The notes under the pieces are model-generated. The model was given only the letters and a program-made list of their open reading frames with translations. It had not been told where the DNA came from and did not search any database. DNA of 64,000 nucleotides, from positions 966,735-1,030,734 of the forward strand of contig NC_033624.1 of NCBI RefSeq assembly GCF_001540865.1, read 5' to 3'. Source of the DNA: Ananas comosus (lineage: Eukaryota > Streptophyta > Magnoliopsida > Poales > Bromeliaceae). Numbering within the stretch: the first letter of the stretch is position 1; each line of letters starts with the position of its first letter. The translations under genes and the position numbers were made by a program. This document shows, piece by piece, positions 56,291-64,000 of the stretch.

Positions 56291-57311
56291 GAGCTCCTAT
56301 GCTTTTAAAAGTACCAAGTTATTGGTGCTTGTAGATTTTTAACCATTAGATTAAGTGATGTACAGTTAGGATGATGTGGGCCCCCTAGGGTTGAGTGGGT
56401 GGTTGGTTGAATAATATAATCTAATGGTTGAAAATGATTCGAGGAGTAAATCTAACGGTAAAAAATTTACAAGTATTAATGCTATAAATGCATATACAAC
56501 ACAGGCATCACAAAATTTCCAACTACACACAAATGAAGCAGGCAACAACCAATACAATAATTTTTAAAATTACGTGAACTTCGCAAGAACTGTATATTTT
56601 AAATCTTCTCTAGATATAATTTATCAACAGACATTGCAACTAAAAGATGATAGGAAAATAAATGCGGCTATTCCTATTTTACTGGATTTATACACAGATC
56701 GACAGAATAAGAAGATTTCAAGACAAGTGTGACTGAAATCTAACTAAGTGCCTGCTTTGAACAACTAGAGTGCCTCGAGATATTCTTTGAATAAAGCTGT
56801 TCGAATCAACTAATTTTATTAGAATTGCCCAACAGATTCACACTGCACCAAGAAGCTGAATCTCTGAAATGGAGCAAAACACTTTTTTTTTTTTCCATTT
56901 CTCGAATCCCAAGTATAAGGAAAGAAACACAGAACCACATGAATTAAAATGTCAAATTCAATTTCTCAAAAATCAAACTCATCAATAGCAAGATACTTGA
57001 GCAACATTAACTCTACCACTTTGCGAAGAAAAGGTTCCATCTTTGACAAATGGCGCTGCATGTACTGTGCTCCCATTACTTCTCGCATCGAACTACAATA
57101 ATTATAAGCAAATTGTTACAGAAAAAGGAAAAAAAAAAAAGAAGAAATTCTAAGAACCTATCACACACTGAAAATAAGAAACGAAATTAAATTAAAGAAT
57201 AGGAAATGCCACTCACTTGAGAAATGTTCGTCGTCTCTTTGCTTCCCGAGCCAACAATCCCTCACCCTTCCCCCCTTCTTCCTCCTCCTCCAAAGCCCTT
57301 TTCAGATCCAT
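52918..57311 (-). CDS. CBP60-family calmodulin-binding transcription factor
   Basis: Eight exons, from 5': 57217-57311, 57017-57092, 56069-56121, 55180-55670, 54705-54865, 54359-54556, 53548-53806, 52918-53312; 576 codons, 575 residues. It starts [10 protein letters not shown] with a basic AREAKRRR patch. The family-wide core spans about residues 52-300: [108 protein letters not shown] and [16 protein letters not shown]60 proteins act in the nucleus; CBP60g and SARD1 drive salicylic-acid synthesis, CBP60a-f bind calmodulin through a C-terminal helix. Here the C terminus has a basic Trp-containing helix ([18 protein letters not shown]) that could bind calmodulin. All introns but the seventh have good GT-AG borders and matching phases. 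The seventh needs a weak donor (ATGG/GTCAAC); reading through would instead add about 30 residues and stop at about 53456. Confidence 0.88.
56195..56480. repeat. (TA)n-(GA)n microsatellite and type C MITE-like sequence in CBP60 intron 2
   Basis: (TA)n at about 56195-56252 runs into (GA)n at 56253-56286. It is followed to about 56480 by sequence sharing TAGGGTTGAGTGG and ATAATCTAATGGTTGAAAAT with the element at 16376-16618. Confidence 0.55.
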
Positions 57312-59129
57312 TACGAGCTAAACCAAACAACAAAACCCTAAGCCCAGTAACGGCCACCGAATCAACCGCCGCGCACACTTCAAAATAGTAACTACTATAA
57401 ATGGGAGAAACGGATGAGGAGGGATCTGCGGGCGAAGCAGCGCCGAAGCTTCGCCCGAAACGTAAAGTAGGGCTCATCGTAAAACCCTAGAAATGCCAAG
57501 ATTCGATCTTTTCACCCCCCAAAAGGATAGGAATTTTGTCAGAGGACAAGGGGGGAAAGATACAAACCAGAGATTCTCGGGGCGCGAGCTCGAGATTGGG
57601 GTACGGAATACCAACAAGGTGTGAGACTGTGCCAAAAATTTGTTGATAAAAAAGGTGGTGGGGTTTTAGGGTTTTGTACATGGACCGGAGAAGCTTCGGA
57701 GAAGGGAGGCGGAAGGAGACGGGGTAGTCGCGCCGATCGAGGCTGCGACCGTGCGGGGCCCCGTGGCCATTGGAGCTCTGCTTCGATTCGTCGTGGTGTG
57801 GAGAGAGCGAGAGGCATGAACCCTAAACCCTAACCCCAATTCCTAGAAAAAGCTCGGGATGTGGGGAAAAGGAGACAAAAGGGAAGCGGAGAGAAGGTGC
57901 ACAAAAGCCCTGTTTTTTTCGCCGCTTTGTGCTTTGCCTTTTATTTTTTTTATTTTATTATTTTTTTTTTATTTTGGGCGAGGCTTTTGTTCGGAGAATA
58001 TTTGCAACGGTCGCTGGTTCTGTTTTGTTTTGTTAATTATTATAATTTAGCACTAGCTACGAGCTTTAATTTGATTTTAATAATAATTTAGCATTTAAAG
58101 TTATGGTAAATATATCAATATCAATTTGGAGTTCGTTATTATCGTCATATCAAATGCTAGGAATAGGAACTCGATTTCAAAAACAGTCCTTTTTAAAACA
58201 ACTTTTTGGGAGTTTTCTTTCCCACGCTTTGATACTGGACAAAAGCTATTGCTAATTTTCCTTCGCTTTTTGAATTTTTATATTTATTTATTTATTTATT
58301 ACTTTATATGATGAACGTGTTTCTTCGTTGTTGCTATAATAAAAGCGATAGAATAGATTTATGGATTGCTTTTTGCTCCACCTCTTTGCCAAAATTGCTA
58401 TCTACTCCCTGCCTTTTTTTTCCCACTTCCTTTCCTACTTTTTTAAGGGAATTTATTTATGCAGCAGCATCTCAATCCCACGTGGAACAAAAGTGACCGC
58501 ACACGTGAGCCCCACGTATGAGCCTCTGCATGAAGAGTGATGATCACGTCGCCTCAAAAAAGTACTATGGCTCGTGGCTAAATAAAATCACTTGCGAATT
58601 GGGAAAAATCCATTAATTAAATACCCTTAAATTATTAACTATTTAGCAAGTTACCCCACCCCCCCAAAAAAAACTCCTGAGATAAAAAGGTTAAAAAGTT
58701 AAACGAAGTGTAATGCTTTATAATAAAGCTCAATGATGATATAAATAAAATGACAAATACAACAAGCCCCCCCCACAAAATACAATCGGGTGCATAAACT
58801 TGTACGGAGAGTAGAAAACGGTGGAGCTATTTCCCCTTTCAAATATGCGAAGTGCCCCTCCAAAAAATAGTACCGAATATAACATGTCCAGTGCAAGTAT
58901 TAAATACATGAGTTTCTCTCGCTCTTCTCCCTCTTTTCCCTGCAATAGAGTAGTAGCCAACATACATACATACATGCCATAGGTTGAATCCCCCCTGCTC
59001 TTCTTCTTTGAAGAGTCCGATAAGCGGCGACAGAACCACAAAAGAAAGCAATGGTAGGTACGATCTGCGAACAATCATCTGCTTCCTGAGAAGCACTTCT
59101 GCTGCTGTTGTTGCACACGAAGCACTCCC
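57312..59129. other. Intergenic DNA: CBP60 promoter and Di19 3' flank
   Basis: Upstream of CBP60 there are telomere-box-like repeats, AACCCTAAACCCTAACCCC at 57819-57837 and AAAACCCTAG at 57481-57490, of the kind found in many plant promoters and leaders. The rest (57900-59129) is AT-rich with no gene. Confidence 0.5.
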
Positions 59130-62100
59130 TCATAAAGTGTTGTCGAAGATTGACGAAAGCACGAGCTCCTGCACGAGCTCACTCCTTCGGGCTCTCTCTT
59201 CCTGATCCTTGTCGGAGAGGGACGGCTCGGTTCTGTAAGATGAAGAACAAGGGATAATAATCAGACTTCAAAACTACCTGCCCCAGCAACTTGCTTTCAT
59301 TACTGTTGGTTTGTTCGACAACACCTTTTTCTGGATATCGGCAACAACAAAGACGAGTGAAAAATAAGTCCGACATTCAGAGTACAGTATTAACCTTAGC
59401 AAAACTGTTGCAATAAGAAGGCATAGGCTCACAAGTCATAAAATTGACTGCAATAGAAGAATTTGATGTTCATTAAAATGTAAAACTTCAACGTCACCAA
59501 TCAATCTTTATAAGCTTATCTAGCATCAGACAGAAAAAAAAAAAAATCTCACGCACTAAATCAACTCCCTTTAGTAACATTCTTACGTCGGACACCATCA
59601 AACCACTCCATGCAGGAAGTGTAAGAAAACTTTCGTTCATACCAAAAAAAAGGGGCATCCAAAGAAATTAAAGATGAGACGACGCAGAAGAGAATAGATA
59701 AAAATGTGTAGAGAAACCATCAAATATAGACCATTTTGAACTTGAATTTTATACTTTTGTACCAACACCCCCTTAAGTATTGCTTGTTTTAATTATTGTT
59801 ATTAGAAATAGTTTAATTGGAAATTCCAGAGAAATGAACCTCTCTGTTACCTATAGGCCAATAAGTATTAATTAAACATCCAATTTTGTCCGGGCGAAAA
59901 GCAGGAGGAGCAATTAAATTTAGTAGGATCACTATTAATTTAACGTGATCACCAATTCAACCAAGGGGAAATAACTCAAATCAAATCGAGCACTAGTAGA
60001 GACATGCCAATTAAAAATATATATAAAATTCAGGGTTAAAATGGTCTAGAATTGAGGGGAGGGGGTACAAATATTTTTCTACTGAAAGAAAAATATGCAA
60101 TCAATAACAACATACCTCTCTACAACTTTTTCATCTGAACAGTCATTAATCAAAAAGGCATTATCCAGTGACTCAGCTTGTAAACCTTTCGGTGATTCAC
60201 CTATGGGCAAATTGTAAACCAGAGATGACAGCAATGGATCGGGTGCAACTGCAGAAGGAGCAGCCGTACAGGAAGATCCTCCAAGAAGAGCTTGTAGATT
60301 GCCATCTCTCAAGTCCTTCCGCAACAAAGAAAGCAGAGAATGGGACCCTGTAGAAGCTTTGCGAAATCTACGTCTACGTTGCAAGTAATCTTCTATTAAG
60401 GAAGGCAAAAGAAACAGCCATTTACCCGCAGTCAGATAAAGAGGTTAAACATATATATTACCCGCTTTGAAATGAGAGTGTCTGAATGTTAAAAGTTTTG
60501 ATGTCACTATGCAACCTCTCGTTATTTTTATTTCTCTACCTTTTGATAATGGAATTTCTAACTCTTTTGACCTGAATATTCTATGAGCTAAAGAAACTTG
60601 ACAGTATATTCCATACATTTTTGACAAAACCTGTTTGTTTTGAAAGAAGCTCACAGAATTATCTGACATCACAAATGATGACGGTTAGGTAGTAAAGCCA
60701 AAAATTTAAAGTTTAGGGACCCATTTTAATATGCACAATTGTTCAAGCAAGGTCTGTATGTTTTAACTATAAACTGTGCTCAATTAAAATCTACAAATAA
60801 ATTTTTCACTAAGATGCTATCAGATAGAGGACTTTGTAAAGTTTGTAGATAACAACCACTGTGGTAAAGGATATTTTGAAGTAACTTCCATGTTGCATTG
60901 TCATGTGCCCAACCAAGTCCATTCCAACCCTCTCTGCACAAATGGGACATACCTGCAAGATGCAACTGATTAGAACTCTTAGCGTCAATACTATCACATT
61001 AATTCCAAAATCTTGAAGGCTAACTTCGTACAACTTTTTGCATGGTTGGGTATATTTATGCATAGTATAATTTCACACACTATGAGCCTGTGTGTAAAGT
61101 GGGCACATCTGCATCTATTTATTTATACATTTGTATGATTCTGCATTTTCACCAACTTCTGTATATAAACACCTTCACAGGAACTCATCCAAGAGTGCAT
61201 GACTAACTTCCTATAGACGACACATGAGACATATTTAAGCTCAACGCATATTGGGGTTCCTATAAAAGAATTTATCCTTTTCTTGTACATGGATTAATTA
61301 TTAACTATTAAGCATCTAGTTGATCGACTAACTGAATTAATTAAAGAAAACTGGAATCCAATTCAACATTTTAGCAAAAGACTAGCACATTGTGACGACC
61401 TGAGTTCTGAGTGGTCATTGCTGGAAAGAGAGAGTGCTTCCTACTAAGCCAATTACTCCTCCCTCTTTAATGTTATAAACATTGCCCATTTTGTGGTTGA
61501 AGAGGAAAATAAACCAACGTAATTTAAGTTTAGTACGAACTGAAATCATTAAAATTAAGAAGAAGAGACAGTTACCACCTTCAGCACCCAATGCAGCCAA
61601 ATTTTTGTTTGTCCAACCTTCGACTTAGTACTCCCTTAGTCACATCACTATGCTAAATGTGAAGTTGGTTATAAGTCGACAATGTGTGATAGTTCTAGAG
61701 AGAAAATGGAAAGCTAGGTGATGGGATCCCCACCAACTATGACAAGTTATTCCAGCTTTGTTCTTACCGATTATCAGTAATGTCTTAATGATTGTCGCAT
61801 TACAGATATCATGCACTTCTCTCCTTTTTATAGACCTTTCCTTTTACAACCTACAGATGAAATAATCGAGCGATCCCAAAATGCACTTCAAATTCCCAAA
61901 AGTGCTGATCCGTCTCTTTTATCTTGGAAACTCGTTTCCAGGATAAAAATACATTTCAGTTTTTTCTCAATTAACTCAATATTACAGTTTTAGTTCCAGT
62001 TGAACATCTACTGGGGTTTCTTCTTCTTTTTTTTCATCCCATCAATACCGACATACACAACTAGAAGTGAGAATTCAACGACAAGCATGTTACTTGGGAT

Positions 62101-62776
62101 GCAACCTCACAGTAATTTTTTCTCCTAAAAGAACAAAAATAGAGAAACCTCAACAAAGTAAACAAATTGATGGGGAAAAAAAGGAGGAGGATTTATATTG
62201 TTGGTGGCAAAATAGAACTATCAAAGCTCAGATTTTTCATTAAAAAACTAAATTAATCAATCAAAATATAGCAAGCAATACAGCTAAAAAAAAAGATCTA
62301 CGCTGAACCCAACTGAGATAAGAGTAAGAAAAAAAGGGACTTATTTAACAAAAATAGAAAGTCCTATGATCCTAATATCGCAGTAATTGTAAGATAAGAC
62401 CTATTCGATTAAGGAAACCGATTCAATACATCTCTAAACCATCGAAAAAGAGAGTAAATACCCCATTTTTAGCCTCGACATGGTGCTCGTCGTCGATGTG
62501 GCAACAAAGCCCCACGAAATCGAAATCCTCGGCGCAGAAGGGGCAGTTGAACTCCGCCCGCGACTCGTCGTCCTCGCCGTCCACCTCTTCGAACCCTAGG
62601 TACAAATCTAGGGTTCCAAAACCCCCGATCAAAAGATTCAAACCACATCGATCGACCAATCGATCCCAAACGAAACAAAAAGGAGGTGAACGGATTCGAG
62701 GGCTCTCACCGTATCGCGATTGGAGGAGGCGCTTCGAGGCGGCGGCGGAGAGGCGGCTCCACGAATCGGCCTCCAT
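59130..62776 (-). CDS. Di19-type (drought-induced 19) zinc-finger protein
   Basis: Five exons, from 5': 62710-62776, 62462-62607, 60875-60952, 60116-60384, 59130-59232; 221 codons, 220 residues, the usual family length. It begins MEADSWSRLSAAASKRL. The two Di19 zinc-binding units are at about residues 44-65 (CPFCAEDFDFVGLCCHIDDE) and 73-94 (CPICAERVGMDLVGHMTMQH). QRRRRFRK after exon 3 is a likely nuclear localisation signal. The C-terminal Di19 domain reads SLLSLLRKDLRDGNLQALLG and ends SELVQELVLSSIFDNTL. Family members are nuclear and respond to drought, salt or ABA, some being phosphorylated by calcium-dependent kinases. Exons 1, 2 and 4 are followed by GT-AG introns. The third intron, between FK (exon 3) and LQRRRR (exon 4), has AT-AC borders. 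The start is the ATG at 62776, which begins the Di19-typical MEAD; an upstream in-frame ATG (62851) is not conserved. Confidence 0.92.
60385..60874 (-). other. U12-type AT-AC intron of the Di19 gene
   Basis: The 490-nt intron starts ATATCCTTTA, the canonical minor-spliceosome 5' site, and ends in AC. A perfect branch-site match, TTCCTTAAT (60395-60403), lies about 11 nt before the 3' end, within the 10-16 nt window known for U12 introns. No GT donor near exon 3 keeps the conserved FK-x-QR junction, whereas this AT-AC splice does. Confidence 0.85.
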
Positions 62777-63525
62777 GGATCGATCGATCGATCTCGAAGC
62801 TTCGATTCGATGCGATTGGATTCGATTGCTCCGCGAAGGAAACCCTAGCACGAGAACCCACCCTAGTGGCGATAAAATTATTGCGGAGAATAGTTTCGAA
62901 AAATTATAGTAATTATTATTATTTATTATGAGCCTCTTAGCATATATTATATATACGTATGGGAGAGAGAGAGAGAGAGAGAGAGAGCTGGGAAAAAGGG
63001 TCGAGGGATATATTTTTTATTTACATTAAAAAAATTATTATTTAGATTAAATTTTTTAAAAATAAATATTTTTTTATAAAATTAAAAAAAGTAAAAAATA
63101 GTTTTTTTACTCATAAAATTATTTTTAAAATACTTTTTGAAAACTTAAACTTCTCCTTTCCACAGTGGGGAAAAAAAATAAAGTTGGAAGAAAATTTTTG
63201 CTTTAGCATTGCAATACAGTTAAAATTTTGGAAAAGAGGAAGATCATCTCATAGCGATGTTTTAAAACTCGGGTTGAATTTGTTGGTCAAACCAGTTGGA
63301 TCATGATTCAATCCTGGAATCTTTATTCCAAAAGATTAGGTTAGCTTAAAATTTACTCAAACTCGTTCAAATCAGTTTAGTGAACTGGTATATGTATTTT
63401 AATAATTCATTGAAATTATGCATTAATGTTTCAACAATTTACACTCTAATATTTGAAAGCAATACGGATACAATTATTAATTAACATTTTATATATATAT
63501 ATATATATAATATATAAAATAATAA
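62777..63525. promoter_or_regulatory. Di19 promoter region
   Basis: On the minus strand a TATA box (TATATAAT, 62948-62955) lies about 170 bp upstream of the ATG, with a (CT)n tract just upstream of it (62963-62987). Further right the DNA is AT-rich with (TA)n near 63491-63508 and no gene. Confidence 0.45.
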
Positions 63526-63534
63526 TTAAATATT

Positions 63535-63956
63535 GGGGAAACTTCAAATACTCCTCGTGGTTTCGCATTTTTCCACTTTATTACCCTGTGGTTTAAAGTG
63601 TATCAAGTTAGTACCGTGTGATTTCGCACTTTCTCACTTTAGTACCTTGTGTTTCAAGTGTTTCAAGTTAGTACCCTGTAATTTTATTTTTGTATCAATT
63701 TAGTATCCTGAGGTTTTAATTTTTTTTCTTTTTATTATCCCATTTCGGAGTATATAATTTAACGAAATATTAAACCACAGGGTACTAAAGTGAGAAAGTG
63801 CGAAACCACAAAATACTAACTTGATACACTTGAAACCACAGAAAACTAAAGTGAGAAATTGCGAAATCACGGGTTACTAACTTGATACATTTTAAATCAC
63901 AGAGTACTAAAAGTAAAAAAGTACGAAACTACAGAGGAGATATTTGAAGTTTTTTC
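63535..63956. mobile_element. Small Mutator-like MITE, copy 3
   Basis: A 422-bp copy, starting GGGGAAACTTCAAATACTCC and ending with the inverse. It has the perfect 9-bp duplication ttaaatatt at 63526-63534 and 63957-63965. It has the same repeated GTACCCTGTGGTTT and ATCAAGTTAGTACC units as copies 1 and 2, inverted about its centre. Confidence 0.88.
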
Positions 63957-64000
63957 TTAAATATTTATGACATTGTTTTCAACTGAAACACTCCTCTGTA

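Noticed and set aside
56086..56292. 68-codon open frame
   Set aside because: It consists mainly of translated (TA)n and (GA)n microsatellite sequence in a CBP60 intron.
60809..61063. Open frame reading through Di19 exon 3 into its intron
   Set aside because: Continuing past FK loses the conserved basic region; the AT-AC splice restores it, so the read-through frame is intron sequence.

Overview
The window is nuclear DNA from a flowering plant, most likely a monocot. The evidence is AT-rich intergenic DNA full of small transposons, genes with GT-AG introns, very GC-rich first exons or intronless genes, and only plant families (DOG1-like, CBP60, Di19, DUF789, GH28 polygalacturonase, QALGGH zinc finger). 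Pineapple or a related lineage is possible, but that is a guess; no marker fixes the species. Three single N bases (22631, 36298, 49367) lie in repeats or next to low-complexity sequence.

Layout. At 2.6-3.1 kb there is one intronless C2H2 zinc-finger gene (minus). From 3.8 to 23.5 kb there is no intact gene, only dense mobile DNA: a hAT-type MITE, tRNA-derived SINEs, three members of a long-terminal-inverted-repeat Mutator-like (Pack-MULE-type) family, two copies of a small Mutator-like MITE, hairpin-ended elements sitting in (TA)n tracts, a PIF/Harbinger-type MITE and an orphan J-domain exon. At 24.1-28.9 kb two intronless DOG1-domain genes lie in tandem (plus). From 31 kb to the right end all genes are on the minus strand: a six-exon DUF789 gene (31.0-34.9 kb), a LINE with an uninterrupted 1212-residue ORF2 (37.3-41.3 kb), a five-exon polygalacturonase (42.0-45.0 kb), a three-exon RING-PHD protein (46.1-49.9 kb), an eight-exon CBP60 calmodulin-binding transcription factor (52.9-57.3 kb) and a five-exon Di19 zinc-finger gene (59.1-62.8 kb). 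A third copy of the Mutator-like MITE sits at the right edge.

I rebuilt exon structures by hand from splice sites and reading-frame phase. Every multi-exon gene sums to a whole number of codons. The clearest molecular oddity is the third intron of the Di19 gene: it begins ATATCCTTT and ends AC, with a perfect U12 branch site, so it reads as a minor-spliceosome AT-AC intron.

The genes form no operon or pathway. CBP60, Di19 and the DOG1-like genes belong to families tied to stress, immunity or seed dormancy, but their proximity here is ordinary plant gene order. The new-looking content is in the mobile DNA. Exact target-site duplications (8, 9, 14, 17-19 bp) let most elements be bounded to the base. 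One Mutator-like element carries a recognisable EXO70 fragment and a probable LEA-2 fragment.
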